From NCBI RefSeq assembly GCF_025629245.1, contig NZ_JANZXN010000029.1, forward strand, positions 1 to 64,000: a DNA stretch of 64,000 nt, in the 5' to 3' direction. The position numbers and the translations under genes are program-made. This document shows positions 16,786 to 26,309 of this stretch, in pieces. The DNA comes from Natronobiforma cellulositropha. Its GTDB lineage: Archaea > Halobacteriota > Halobacteria > Halobacteriales > Natrialbaceae. The notes under the pieces were generated by a model. The model was not told the origin of the DNA. It worked only from the letters and a program-made list of their open reading frames with translations, and did no database searches. Within the stretch, counting starts at the first letter, position 1. Each line of letters opens with the position of its first letter.

Positions 16786-17157
16786 TTACTCGAGGAGAAC
16801 CGCGTTGACGTGGCCGGTCTGGCCGGGTCGGGACGTGACGCGAGCGCGGCCCGCGTCGGTGTCGATGACGGCACCTTTGGTGATGATGTTTCGGCGGACG
16901 TAGTTGGGGTTGGCGTCGTTCTCGACGACGTCGGTGATGGTCGCGGTGACCGTCTCAGCGCCGTCGTTGACGCTGGCGACGTCGGTCGCGAGTGCGCGGG
17001 TCTTCGTGCCGTTGCCGCGTACGTTGACGGTCCGGAAGCGGCCCTCACCGACCTGGGTCTCGGTCGGGTGGCGTCCGAGCTGGTGTTTCTTCCGGTTGCT
17101 GAAGTGCTTGAGTCGGCCACCGGTTCGCTTGCGCGTAGAGCGTCCCTGATCTTGCAT
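16786..17157 (-). CDS. rps8e: 30S ribosomal protein S8e
   Basis: A 123-residue protein starting MQDQGRSTRKRTGGRLKHFS, a clear S8e N-terminus. Basic Lys/Arg residues occur at the N-terminus and IITKGAVIDTD near the middle. Length fits archaeal S8e (about 125). Monocistronic and far from the main ribosomal operon. Confidence 0.96.
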   Translation of the reverse strand: MQDQGRSTRKRTGGRLKHFSNRKKHQLGRHPTETQVGEGRFRTVNVRGNGTKTRALATDVASVNDGAETVTATITDVVENDANPNYVRRNIITKGAVIDTDAGRARVTSRPGQTGHVNAVLLE

Positions 17158-17275
17158 ACCCGGGCAAAGTCTCGGCTGCTACTTTAATGCACCTTTTCGC
17201 CGTCGGTCTCCCGCTCCGGCCACCGACGGCCGACGAACCGTCACGATTATCGGGCCTGCTGGGGAACTGCCGTCG

Positions 17276-17728
17276 ATGAGTCTCCGCGTCGCCGTCGCCG
17301 CCCCGTTCGCCCAGAACGGCACTCGCAGACTGCGAGAGAACGAGTTCGTCGTCTCGCTCTCGCTCGAGCGTGGCTGGTTCACTCCCGACCAGTCGAAGCG
17401 CCTGGTCGACGTCGCGACCGAGGCGGACCTCCTCTCGAGGGAGGGCCACGACCTCGTGCTCGCGTTCGACCCGTCGACGGTGACGATTCCCGAGGAGTTC
17501 GTCCCCGCTGAGGACCTCCTCCGACGGCGCTCGGCGTTCGAGCGCGTCCTCGACGCGTTAGTCGCCACCGGTGCGGAGAAACACGAGGTCGTCGGCGCGG
17601 TCAACGCCCTCCAGAGCGACCTCGAGATCACCATCGAAGCGGCCGCCGTCGTCTACGCCCACCGCGAGGGTGTCGACGTCGAGGAACTGGTCCCGCTCGC
17701 CCGGAGCGCGCTGCTCGAGGGCGACTGA
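17276..17728 (+). CDS. DUF2240 family protein
   Basis: A 150-residue archaeal protein. N-terminal LRVAVAAPFAQNGTRRLRENEFV and GWFTPDQSKRLVDVA fit DUF2240, a winged-helix-like family restricted mainly to halophilic and some methanogenic archaea. No catalytic motif. Divergent from rps8e; followed 49 nt later by a second small gene on the same strand. Confidence 0.8.
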   Translation: MSLRVAVAAPFAQNGTRRLRENEFVVSLSLERGWFTPDQSKRLVDVATEADLLSREGHDLVLAFDPSTVTIPEEFVPAEDLLRRRSAFERVLDALVATGAEKHEVVGAVNALQSDLEITIEAAAVVYAHREGVDVEELVPLARSALLEGD

Positions 17729-17777
17729 CCCGCCGCGGAACCCGAAGGTACAGCGTCTCCGACACCGAAGCGCCACC

Positions 17778-18164
17778 ATGGTCGACGCACGGACTACGGA
17801 CGGGAAACGGATCGCCCAGCTACTGGCCTCCGAACTCGAGGGGCGAGCGGACAGCGGTCTCTGCCACCTCGCGGTGACCAACGCCGACCGGGAGGTCGAG
17901 GCGGGTGCGGAGTGGAAGCGAGCCTACGACGTTTCGCTGGTCGACTCGAGTCAGCGCCTCGCTCGCGTCTCGATCCGCGAGGCGGAAGCCAGGCTGACGT
18001 TCGACGCCGACGCGTCGCTCGTCGCCGAGTGTGGGTCGGATATGGACTGTGCCGTCAGCGACGCCGACGGGTCGGCACGGCTGCTCGTCGAGTCGGGCGC
18101 GGCGGTCAAACGCGCGGCGAGACTGCTCGGGAGCGTGGCGCGCTCACTCGAAGTCGGCGAGTAA
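17778..18164 (+). CDS. Conserved-looking haloarchaeal protein, function unknown
   Basis: A 128-residue acidic protein, not recognised. ATG 17778 starts MVDARTTDGKRIAQLLASE. Alternating strands in the middle (DREVEAGAEWKRAYDVSLV) and a helical C-terminus (GAAVKRAARLLGSVARSLE). No TM or signal. Probably cotranscribed with DUF2240. Its last 21 nt overlap the 3' end of the convergent HAD gene. Confidence 0.6.
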   Translation: MVDARTTDGKRIAQLLASELEGRADSGLCHLAVTNADREVEAGAEWKRAYDVSLVDSSQRLARVSIREAEARLTFDADASLVAECGSDMDCAVSDADGSARLLVESGAAVKRAARLLGSVARSLEVGE

Positions 18165-18809
18165 CGCCGGGAGATCGGTCGCGATGGTCGCCTGCTCGAC
18201 GTGAGCCATCGCCCGCGGGTTCGGAACCGGGCCGTCTTCGAGGAGGACCTGCACGGCGTACAGTCCAGCGTTGGTCGCGCCGTAGATGTCGGCGTCGACC
18301 TCGTCGCCGACGTAGATGGCCTCTCGAGGGGCGACGTCGAGTTCGCGGAGGATGGCCTCGAAGGCGCGTCGGTCGGGTTTGCCCGCGGCGAGTTCGCCGG
18401 TGACGAGCGCGGCGTCGAAGGCGCGCTCCCAGCCGAGGGTGGCGATCTTATCGCGCTGGGCGACGACGGGACCGTTGGTCAGGAGGCCGACCCGGTAGCG
18501 CCCTCGGAGGTCGTCGAGCATCGACTCGACGCCCGGCAGCGGGGTGAGCGTCTCGGCGATCCGTTCACGGTAGGCCCGTGCGACGGCCGCCGGCTCGGCG
18601 TCGGTGTCGTGGTCGGCGAGGAGGTCCTCGAAGATCGGTTCTCGCGTCTCGCGCGTGAGGTTTCGCCGGTGGGCCTCGAGATAGGCATCACGCGAGAGCG
18701 GCGGTGCGCCCGCTCGCTTCGTGGCTTCGGTGAGGATGGTTTCCCGATCCTGCTCGGGAACCGCCAGGGTGTAATCGAGGTCGAAGACGACCGCCCGTGG
18801 CGTCGGCAT
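18144..18809 (-). CDS. HAD-superfamily hydrolase
   Basis: A 221-residue haloacid dehalogenase-like phosphatase. Motif I VVFDLDYTLA has the nucleophile Asp and acid/base Asp near residues 9-11. Motif II is GLLTNG. Motif III Lys is in AAGKPDRRAFE. Motif IV YVGDEVDADIYGA carries the Mg-binding Asp. A helical C1-type cap lies at about residues 20-90. Start at ATG 18807-18809 (MPTPRAVV). Likely acts on a small phosphorylated metabolite; substrate unknown. Confidence 0.9.
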   Translation of the reverse strand: MPTPRAVVFDLDYTLAVPEQDRETILTEATKRAGAPPLSRDAYLEAHRRNLTRETREPIFEDLLADHDTDAEPAAVARAYRERIAETLTPLPGVESMLDDLRGRYRVGLLTNGPVVAQRDKIATLGWERAFDAALVTGELAAGKPDRRAFEAILRELDVAPREAIYVGDEVDADIYGATNAGLYAVQVLLEDGPVPNPRAMAHVEQATIATDLPALLADFE

Positions 18810-18920
18810 GGAAGCGTATAGGAAGCCAGGGGATTTAGCCGCTTCCGTTTCGAATTGCGACGAATCCACGCTCTGTGGTTGGTGGGTCAGTCTCTCGACC
18901 GAAGCCTGCGGACGGGGGCG

Positions 18921-20255
18921 TCAATCGTTGCTCGGCTGCGCTGCGCCCGTGCGTTCGCCCGGCAGCCGTGGCACGACGATCGCCTCGATGCGACTCGAGT
19001 GTTGCATGAGCGTCGTTCCGAGGATGCTCATGAAGAGGACGTAGCCGACGGCGAAGGCGTTGATGACGTTCGCCGTTTCGGTCGAGAGTCCGGCCCCGGC
19101 TCCGGCGATGGCGATACTCGCGATGATCAGTGAGAACTCGCCGCGAGTGACCATCCCGAGACCGACGCGGACGGAGCGGCGTTCGTCGAGGTGGTAGATC
19201 CGTCCGCCGAGATAGCCGCTGACGAGTTTCGTCGGCGTCGTGACGAGGACGGCCGCGGCGATGAGTCCGACGACACCGGCGAACAGCGCCGGGTTGGTAA
19301 CCAGCCCGATCCAGAAGAAGAAGACGGCGGCGAAGGTGTCTCTGACCGGTTCCAGGAGTTTCTCGAGTTCGTGGACGTGGTCGGTCGAGGAGAAGGCCAT
19401 GCCGACGAAGAACGCCGCGACCGCCTCGCTGACGCCGAGTGCGAGTGCCGCCCCGGCGACGAGGACGGTGATGCCGATCGCCCGGAGGACGAAGTACTCG
19501 TGTGAGTCGGTCTCGAGGCTGCGCTGGAAGAACTGGGTGCCGAAGTGGACGAACAGGAGGAGGAGGATGATGAACCCCATCGCGATGCCGATGTCGCCGA
19601 GTGCCGCGCCGAGGTCGCCACCGCCGAGGACGAACACCGAGGCGACGACCAGGTAGATGGCGATGAAGAGGTCCTCGTAGACGAGCGTCCCGAGCATGGG
19701 ATTCGCCTCGTCGTTCGCGATCCAGCCGAGGTCGATCAGCGACTTCGTGATGATCGCACTCGAGGAGATGTAGACGATGCCGGCGACGAGAAACGCCGGG
19801 AGGAACGCCCCGAACAGCGCGTAGCCGAGGACGAGTCCGATTCCGAAGTTGATGACGAGGTCGACCGTCCCCGCCTTCCCGATGCGCTCTTTCGCGGCGA
19901 GCAGGCGGTCCATGTTGAACTCGAGACCGAGGAAGAAGAGCAAGAAGACGATACCGAGTTCGGCACCGAGGTGGATGAAGTCGGTTTCGACGAGCGAGAT
20001 GGCGCTCGCTCCCGCGATCAGGTCGTATCCGAAGACGGTGACGTCTCTGATTGGTGGGACGACCTCGTACCCGAAGACGGTGACGCCAGCGGCGAGTCGC
20101 TCGGGGAGGGAACCGAGGACGTGCGGTCCGACGAGCATTCCGGCGACGATGTAGAACGGGATCACCGACTGGCCGATACGGTTCGCGAGCAATCCTGCGA
20201 GGGCGACGACGGCGAAGAGCACACCGACGTCTATCAGTGCGGTTTCACCGGCCAC
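18921..20255 (-). CDS. KhtU/KefB-like cation:proton antiporter (CPA2)
   Basis: A 444-residue polytopic antiporter, about 12 TM helices, Na_H_Exchanger fold. Unlike its two paralogues upstream it has no C-terminal RCK domain. Conserved features include FFLGLEFNMDRLLA and GEFSLIIASIAIAGAG. The gene immediately upstream (35 nt) encodes a separate KhtT-like regulator, so together they form a two-subunit K+(Na+)/H+ exchanger as in KhtTU. Last gene of a four-gene minus-strand cluster. Confidence 0.87.
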   Translation of the reverse strand: MAGETALIDVGVLFAVVALAGLLANRIGQSVIPFYIVAGMLVGPHVLGSLPERLAAGVTVFGYEVVPPIRDVTVFGYDLIAGASAISLVETDFIHLGAELGIVFLLFFLGLEFNMDRLLAAKERIGKAGTVDLVINFGIGLVLGYALFGAFLPAFLVAGIVYISSSAIITKSLIDLGWIANDEANPMLGTLVYEDLFIAIYLVVASVFVLGGGDLGAALGDIGIAMGFIILLLLFVHFGTQFFQRSLETDSHEYFVLRAIGITVLVAGAALALGVSEAVAAFFVGMAFSSTDHVHELEKLLEPVRDTFAAVFFFWIGLVTNPALFAGVVGLIAAAVLVTTPTKLVSGYLGGRIYHLDERRSVRVGLGMVTRGEFSLIIASIAIAGAGAGLSTETANVINAFAVGYVLFMSILGTTLMQHSSRIEAIVVPRLPGERTGAAQPSND

Positions 20256-20290
20256 TGCTCGTCACCTCCATCTGTGCTACCATCGGTCGA

Positions 20291-20785
20291 TCACCGCTGG
20301 CCGTTGCCTCCGAGCAGCGATTCGAACGCGGTACAGTCGTCGCGGTCGCCGACGACGACGAGCGTGTCGCTCGCCTGAATCGTCGTCTCCGGCTTCGGTG
20401 GCGCGATCACGTCGCCTCCGCGTTGAATCGCAACGATCGACACGCCCGTCGCCTGTCTCACGTCCGCCTCTTCGAGGCTCTGTCCGACGAGCGCGGCGTC
20501 GTCGGCGACGTTGTACCACTCGATGAACGTCTCGTCGGAGAGCATCGTCTCGACCTGGTTGCTCTGGACGGGCTGAAAGTACGCCCCTTCGAGGATGGTG
20601 CCGACCGTCCGTGCCAGCCGATCCGGCAGTTCGAACAACTTCTGTGAGTCGGCGCCGGCGTCCGATTTCAGGAACAACTCGCGTTTTCCCGTGTTGTGCG
20701 TGACGATCACGAGGCGCTCGCCGTCCTCGAGTTCGATCTCGTATTTCTTCCCGACACCGGGAAGGTCGCTCTCGTAGATGGTCAT
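20291..20785 (-). CDS. KhtT-like antiporter regulatory subunit (TrkA-C domain)
   Basis: A 164-residue soluble protein. The N-terminal half (TIYESDLPGVGKKYEIELE, then an RELF strand) closely follows the KhtT/YhaT pattern with its ESDLPGIGKK start. Residues about 85-160 are an RCK C-terminal (TrkA-C) domain, with DVRQATGVSIVAIQR and the PETTIQASDTLVVVGD ending that binds nucleotide ligands. Start at ATG 20783-20785, ahead of the family N-terminus; seven more codons upstream are not conserved. Gates the adjacent antiporter. Confidence 0.88.
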   Translation of the reverse strand: MTIYESDLPGVGKKYEIELEDGERLVIVTHNTGKRELFLKSDAGADSQKLFELPDRLARTVGTILEGAYFQPVQSNQVETMLSDETFIEWYNVADDAALVGQSLEEADVRQATGVSIVAIQRGGDVIAPPKPETTIQASDTLVVVGDRDDCTAFESLLGGNGQR

Positions 20786-20882
20786 ACCCTGACGAGCGAG
20801 TGGCACCCTAATAAAATGCGTGAGACTCGGTGGCCACCAGCGTCTCGTCCGGTCCCGATTGTGCCTCGCCGCTCAGCCCCCG

Positions 20883-22568
20883 TCAGTCGTCGGGCACTGC
20901 AGTGTCGAACCCGTACCGCTCGAGCGTCTCGAGGCGATCGACGTGGTTCGAGCGCACGGTTGCTGCGTCCGTCTCGCCGCTGAGCACCCCCTCGACGATG
21001 TACGCCAGTTGGTCGCCTGCGAGGACGTTCGGAACGCTGACGTACGTCGCGCCCGCCTCGAGCAGCCGCTGGGCGGCCCTCGAGTCGCCTGCCCGGAGGA
21101 TAACGTCAGCTTCGAGGTCGCGCTCGTCGGCGACTTCGAGGACGGTTTCTGAGACTGGGGCGTGGTCGACCGTCGAGACGATCAGTGCGGCCGCTTCGGC
21201 GCGCGCGCTGTCCCACGTCGAGCGTGACAGTGCGTCGCCGAGGACGTAGTTCGAACAGTCCTCACGGAGGCTGTCCCACAGCACGGGGTCGTTTTCGACG
21301 ACGACGTACGGACAGTCGAGCCGTTCGAAGCGCTCGACGATGATCCGTCCCTGCCGGCCGTACCCGACGATCACGACGTGATCGGAGAGGTCGGAGACGC
21401 TGCTTCGCTCCGCGAGTTGTCGGTGCTGTCGCTCGGCGACTGCGCCTTCGATGACTGACCGGTAGATCGTTTCTTCGTGTCGACGCGTGAACGAGGTGAG
21501 GATCATCGTCACCGCCGCGGCGAGGATGATGGCCTCGAAGACGGTTTCGGTGATGGTTCCGAGTAACAGGGCCTGAATCGCGACGACCAGTGAGAACTCA
21601 CTCACCTGGTTGAGACTCGTGCTCGCGAGGAACGCCGTTCGTGCGTCGTATCCCTCGTACAGGAACGAGAGCATGATCACGAACGGGTTGACGAGGACGA
21701 CCAGGCAGACGAGCGTCGCGGCGACGACGAGCACCTCGAGCGACGGGACGGTGACGAGCGCACCGACGGTAACGAAGAAGATGGCGACGAAGAAGTCCCG
21801 GATCGACTCGATCCCGTTTCGTACCTCGAGCGAGACGGCGCTGTCGTTTCTGATCGCAATTCCAGCGGCGAACGCGCCGACGACGATAGAGATGCCGGCG
21901 AGTTCGGCGGCCGCGAGAAAGCCGATCAGGATCGAGATGCTGCCCATCAACACCAGTTCGCCGGAGCCGTCGGCCAGTCGCACGAGCAGCGGGAATCCGT
22001 GACGGTAGACGAGCAAGCCAGCCGCGAGAAAGAGGACGCCGTAGCCGATCTTCGAGGTGACGAGCGTCGGCGTGAACGCCTCGGCCGAGAGGACGAGCAC
22101 GATGGCGATCGCGAGCAGGTCGTCGAAGAAGTGGACCGACGAGGCGAGTCGGCCGTGGACGAGATTGTCCCTGATCTCCCGCTCGAGGAGACCGCCGCCG
22201 ACGATGGTCGAACTCAGGGCGGCGGCGACAGCGAAGTAGAGTGCGTTTAGCTGGTCGAACCCGAAGAGGAGACCGATACCGAACGCCGCCGGCGTCACCA
22301 CCACCACCTGTGTGACGGCTGCCGCCTCGCTGTCTCTCAGCACCGATCTGACGGCACCGAAGTCGACACGAAACCCGAAGACGAACACGAGGAACGCGAT
22401 CCCCCACTGCGCGAGGTCGACGATCTCGGGCTGGTCGACGAACGCCCCGGTGATCAGGCCGGCGACGATGTAGAACGGCACCGGCGAGAGCGAGAAGTGG
22501 TTCGCGACGACGAGCAGCGCGCCTGCCGTCACGAAGACGATCGCGAGCGTGGTGATCAGGTCAGTCAT
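20883..22568 (-). CDS. Cation:proton antiporter with C-terminal RCK (TrkA-N/TrkA-C)
   Basis: A 561-residue CPA2 antiporter. The TM domain covers about residues 1-385; a cytoplasmic TrkA-N Rossmann domain follows (HVVIVGYGRQGRIIVERFE, GxGxxG intact), then NVLAGDQLAYIVEGVL near the C-terminus. Kef/YbaL-type architecture: nucleotide (NAD/ATP or cyclic dinucleotide) binding gates ion flux. Overlaps the upstream paralogue by eight nt. Ion specificity cannot be read from sequence. Confidence 0.87.
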   Translation of the reverse strand: MTDLITTLAIVFVTAGALLVVANHFSLSPVPFYIVAGLITGAFVDQPEIVDLAQWGIAFLVFVFGFRVDFGAVRSVLRDSEAAAVTQVVVVTPAAFGIGLLFGFDQLNALYFAVAAALSSTIVGGGLLEREIRDNLVHGRLASSVHFFDDLLAIAIVLVLSAEAFTPTLVTSKIGYGVLFLAAGLLVYRHGFPLLVRLADGSGELVLMGSISILIGFLAAAELAGISIVVGAFAAGIAIRNDSAVSLEVRNGIESIRDFFVAIFFVTVGALVTVPSLEVLVVAATLVCLVVLVNPFVIMLSFLYEGYDARTAFLASTSLNQVSEFSLVVAIQALLLGTITETVFEAIILAAAVTMILTSFTRRHEETIYRSVIEGAVAERQHRQLAERSSVSDLSDHVVIVGYGRQGRIIVERFERLDCPYVVVENDPVLWDSLREDCSNYVLGDALSRSTWDSARAEAAALIVSTVDHAPVSETVLEVADERDLEADVILRAGDSRAAQRLLEAGATYVSVPNVLAGDQLAYIVEGVLSGETDAATVRSNHVDRLETLERYGFDTAVPDD

Positions 22569-24294
22569 CGTCGACCTCCGGTTCTGGCTCGTCGTCGATC
22601 GGCAGGCGCTCGCGGTGGCGTGCCTGGCGCTCGATCAGTTCGATGTCCTGTGCCACCGCTTTCTCGAAGGTCTCGCGGTCGGTGACGTATCGCTCCAGGT
22701 ACTCGCTCAGCTTCGCCGCTGTGAGGTAGGTGCTCATGATGACGTAGTCTGCCCCTCGGTCGTAGAGGTCACGTGCGTCGTCGATCCGCCTCGCCTCGAC
22801 GAACACCGTCGCGTCGTCGGCGGCCTCGGCGAGTACGACCCTGTTGACCTCCGGTTGCACGCTCGAGCTGAGGACGAACGCGGCCTTCGAGAGGGCCGCG
22901 TCCTTCCTGACCTCTCCGTGGCGGACGTCGCCGTAGACGTACGCGTACTCGCCCTCTGCCTCGAGTTCTTCGACGTGGTCGGTCCGGCGGTCGATCACGA
23001 CGACGTCGCCGTAGGCCGACTCGAGCAGCGGGAGCACGCGCTCTGTGATCTCGTCGTAACCGATCGCGACCGCGTGACCGTCGTGCGTCTCGAGGTCGGC
23101 GTCGCCTTTCTCGTCCGACTCGAAGCGACTGAACCAGGGTTTGACTCGGGCGTAGATCGTGTGGTTGTAGCTGATGATGTACGTCGAGACGCTCATCGTC
23201 AGCAGCGCCATCAGGCTGAGATAGCCGAGGACGTTCGAGCCGACGTAGCCCTGGTTCACCGCGAGGACGCCCACGACGAGCGAGAACTCGCTCACCTGCA
23301 CCATGTTGATCGAGCCGAGAAAGGAGGTCTCGACGCTGAACGCCTCGCGGTCGATGAGGTAGAACATGATCCAGAAGTTCCCCACCATCAGGACGACCGA
23401 CGCGACGATGGCTTCCCACCAGTGAGCGAAGAGGTCGCCCGCCTCGAGTTGCAGCCCGATGCTCGCGAAGAAGACGAGGATGAAGATGTCGGTGATCGGC
23501 GTGATCTTGTCCTCGAGTTCCTTGCTGTAGGGGAGCTGAGCGATGCTGACCCCGGCGAGGAATGCACCGACCTCGAGCGAGAGGTCGAACGCCTCGGAGA
23601 CGGCGATGAAGAGGAACGCCCAGGCGATGGCGACGACGAGAAACACGTCTTTGTTGTCGGCGATGCGATGGAAGAGTTGGGGGAGGAGGTACCGGGAGGA
23701 GGCGAGCGAGAACAGACCGATCGACGTCATCATGACGGTGATGATTCCGAGTGTCGTCGCGATCTGGGTCGGGTTCTCGAGCGAGTCGGCACCGAGGAGT
23801 GCGAGGACGACGACGAGGTAGATGTCCTGGACGATGAGGACCCCGACGTCGATCTTTCCGGGCAGGGCGGTGATCTCGTCTTTGTCGGTCAGGATCTTGA
23901 CGATGATCGGCGTCGCTCCGAAGACGGTCGCGAGTGCGATGATGACGATCTCCGTGGGGTCGAACCCGAGCGCCCACGCGACCAGCAGCGCCAGCGCCGT
24001 CTGGAGGATCGTCTGCCAGACGGCGATGTTGACGATCGGACGGAGAATCTCCCGGATGTCGTCGAAGCGCATCTTCATGCCGAGTAGGAACAGCAAAAAG
24101 CCGAGACCGAGTTCGGCCATGTTCTCGACGAGGACGTCTTCGGTGACGATATCGAGCACCACCGGCCCGAGCAGGAGTCCCGTGAGGATGTAGGCGATGA
24201 TCGTCGGCTGTCCCGTCCGGCGCGCGACGAGACCGATCACCGTCGCTGCGACGATGATGATCGCGAAGTCGGCGGCGAGGGCAATCTGACTCAT
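22561..24294 (-). CDS. Cation:proton antiporter with degenerate RCK domain
   Basis: A 577-residue CPA2 antiporter, TM region about residues 1-385. It has the Kef-type LGLGFLLFLLGMKMRFDDI helix and DLSLEVGAFLAGVSIAQLPY. The cytoplasmic part is TrkA-N-like, but the dinucleotide loop reads AIGYDEITER where GxGxxG is expected, so two glycines are missing. Ligand binding may be lost or changed. A further acidic tail (DDEPEPEVDDD) ends the protein. First gene of the four-gene antiporter operon, 113 nt after trkH. Confidence 0.85.
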   Translation of the reverse strand: MSQIALAADFAIIIVAATVIGLVARRTGQPTIIAYILTGLLLGPVVLDIVTEDVLVENMAELGLGFLLFLLGMKMRFDDIREILRPIVNIAVWQTILQTALALLVAWALGFDPTEIVIIALATVFGATPIIVKILTDKDEITALPGKIDVGVLIVQDIYLVVVLALLGADSLENPTQIATTLGIITVMMTSIGLFSLASSRYLLPQLFHRIADNKDVFLVVAIAWAFLFIAVSEAFDLSLEVGAFLAGVSIAQLPYSKELEDKITPITDIFILVFFASIGLQLEAGDLFAHWWEAIVASVVLMVGNFWIMFYLIDREAFSVETSFLGSINMVQVSEFSLVVGVLAVNQGYVGSNVLGYLSLMALLTMSVSTYIISYNHTIYARVKPWFSRFESDEKGDADLETHDGHAVAIGYDEITERVLPLLESAYGDVVVIDRRTDHVEELEAEGEYAYVYGDVRHGEVRKDAALSKAAFVLSSSVQPEVNRVVLAEAADDATVFVEARRIDDARDLYDRGADYVIMSTYLTAAKLSEYLERYVTDRETFEKAVAQDIELIERQARHRERLPIDDEPEPEVDDD

Positions 24295-24407
24295 CGAGTC
24301 ACCGGTCCGCTCTACCGGTCGCTTCAGTGGATGCTATAATCAAACCGGTGGTGTCCCACACTGGCTTGCGTGTTCCGTGTGGACTGGAAACCGGTGTGGT
24401 CCCTCGG

Positions 24408-25943
24408 TCAGGACCGCCAGTACGCCCTCGTCAACAACACCAGCACGGGAAAGATCTCGAGTCGCCCGATCCACATGTAGAGGATCAACAGCAGGATCGA
24501 ACTCTCGGGGAACTCGCCGTAGCCGCCCATCGGTCCGATCACGCCGAATCCCGGCCCGATGTTTCCGAGCGTGGCTATCGAGGCGGTGACGAGGTCGATC
24601 AGACCGATGTCGAAGCCGACCCGGCCAGCGTCGAGCGCGAGCAGACCGATTCCGACGAAAAAGAGAACCAGGTACAGCAGCGTGAACGCGTAGATGCCGC
24701 GGATCGCCTCCTCGTCGAGAATTCGGCCGTTCATGCGAACCGGCCGCACCGCTTCGGGGTGGACCGCCGTGAACACCTCGCGGCGCAGCGACTTGAGGAT
24801 CACCAGCCACCGGAGCACTTTGATCCCACCGCCGGTCGACCCGGTACTCCCGCCGACGAACATCGCGAACAGGAGAATCGCTTTGGCCGGACCCGACCAG
24901 GTGTCGAAGTCGACGCTGGCGTAGCCGGTCGAGTTCGTCAGCGAGACGATCTGGAAGGCCGCGTGACGGAGCGACGGCTCGAGTCGCCCGCCGATCTGTC
25001 CCACCTCCGGCGTCCCGAGGGCGGTGTCCAGGAACAACACGAGCGTGCAGACGAGCGTGAGCGTCGTGACCGTACCGAGGTAGAGCCGGAACTCGTGATC
25101 TCGCACCAGCGCCCGCGGGTCGCCGGAGACGAGGTGCCACCACAGCACGAAGTTCACCCCGGCGACGAACATGAACGGGACGACGAGCCACTGCACCGCC
25201 GGGGAGAACGCCTCCATGCTGCGCGCTTCTGGCGAAAAGCCACCCGTCGGCAGCGTCGTGAACCCGTGGGCGATGGCGTTGTAGGCGTCCATGTTCGGGG
25301 CGACGCCCGCGAGGTGCAACCCGTAGAGTAAGGCGATGTAGAGCAGGGTGAAACCGACGTACGCGATCCAGAGGACGCGGGCGGTCTCGGCGATGTGTGG
25401 CGTGAGTTTCGAGACGCCCGGACCCGGCGTCTCGGCTTCCATCAACTGTGCGCCACCGACGGCCAGTTGCGAGAGAATCGCGACTGCGAGGACGATGATC
25501 CCCATCCCGCCGACCCACTGGGTCAACTGTCGCCACATCAGGATCGACCGGGAGTGTGTCTCGAAAGAAATGTCCTCGAGGACCGTCGCTCCCGTCGTCG
25601 TAAAGCCGCTCATGCTCTCGAACAGCGCGTACACCGGGTGTGCGACCGTGTCGTTTCCGGCGAGGACGTACGGGATCGCCCCGAAAACCGCGACGAGCAA
25701 CCACGAGAGGGCGACGACGAAGAACGCCTCCCGCGCCCCGGGTGACGGCTCGGGATCGAGGCGGCGGAGACCGACTCCGACACTCCCGGTCAGAACCATC
25801 GTGAGGACGAAGATCCAGAGATCAGCCTCCCGGTAGAGCAGTGCGACGACGATCGGGACGACGAACGCCAGTGAGAAGAACGCGAGGATCGTCCCGACGA
25901 GGCTCAGCCCGGCCCGCCAGTCGACGCGTAGGTTCGGTCGCAT
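24408..25943 (-). CDS. trkH: TrkH-family potassium uptake protein
   Basis: A 511-residue membrane protein with the four pore-loop repeats of TrkH/KtrB. Filters are visible at FESMSGFTTTGATVLEDIS, AHGFTTLPTGGFSP, QIVSLTNSTGYASVDFDTW and ATLGNIGPGFGVIGP. GGSTGSTGGGIKVLRW is the conserved TrkH segment. Forms the K+-conducting subunit, normally with a TrkA NAD-binding ring. No separate trkA gene is adjacent; an RCK protein would have to come from elsewhere or from the antiporter modules. Together with the downstream exchangers it suggests a K+ homeostasis locus. Confidence 0.93.
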   Translation of the reverse strand: MRPNLRVDWRAGLSLVGTILAFFSLAFVVPIVVALLYREADLWIFVLTMVLTGSVGVGLRRLDPEPSPGAREAFFVVALSWLLVAVFGAIPYVLAGNDTVAHPVYALFESMSGFTTTGATVLEDISFETHSRSILMWRQLTQWVGGMGIIVLAVAILSQLAVGGAQLMEAETPGPGVSKLTPHIAETARVLWIAYVGFTLLYIALLYGLHLAGVAPNMDAYNAIAHGFTTLPTGGFSPEARSMEAFSPAVQWLVVPFMFVAGVNFVLWWHLVSGDPRALVRDHEFRLYLGTVTTLTLVCTLVLFLDTALGTPEVGQIGGRLEPSLRHAAFQIVSLTNSTGYASVDFDTWSGPAKAILLFAMFVGGSTGSTGGGIKVLRWLVILKSLRREVFTAVHPEAVRPVRMNGRILDEEAIRGIYAFTLLYLVLFFVGIGLLALDAGRVGFDIGLIDLVTASIATLGNIGPGFGVIGPMGGYGEFPESSILLLILYMWIGRLEIFPVLVLLTRAYWRS

Positions 25944-26183
25944 TACCTTATCCCGGTGGCCGTGTGTCGCTCACCCTGGTACGTCGGCAGGGGCGTGTCG
26001 CTCGCTGATGGTGTTCCAGCCGTCGGTGACTGGCTTCGCCGACCGGGCCGTACGGACACCGTCGTAGACCGCCTCGCCGCTACGTGCGTCGTCGACCGCT
26101 CGTTCCTGATCACGTTACGGATGCCTCCATCGGACACCTCTGTGAGTTCCTCCTCGAGCAATATATACTCCATAGATTCTCGA

Positions 26184-26222
26184 ATCCGGAATATTCGGGG
26201 CGGTATTTCCGGCATTCCGGAT
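26184..26222. promoter_or_regulatory. 9-bp perfect inverted repeat upstream of uspA
   Basis: atccggaat (26184-26192) and attccggat (26214-26222) are perfect inverted copies separated by 21 nt, in the 366-nt gap between trkH and the UspA gene. A further aatatatactc TATA-like stretch lies at about 26160-26170. Rest of the gap 25944-26309 shows no gene. Likely a divergent regulatory region. Confidence 0.4.
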
Positions 26223-26309
26223 GACCATGCCTCGGTCGGGCCACGCCGTTTGGTCGGGACCGCTCCGAGACGAACCTATTTCACTGCCCTCACCAAATCC
26301 GGAAGTGTC

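Noticed and set aside
22549-24087. 512-codon plus-strand frame opposite the antiporter gene
   Set aside because: Mirror of the TM-rich antiporter; composition dominated by Asp, Arg and Val runs, with no domain.
25943-26215. Minus-strand 90-residue frame upstream of trkH
   Set aside because: Overlaps the probable trkH promoter and an inverted repeat; no family features.
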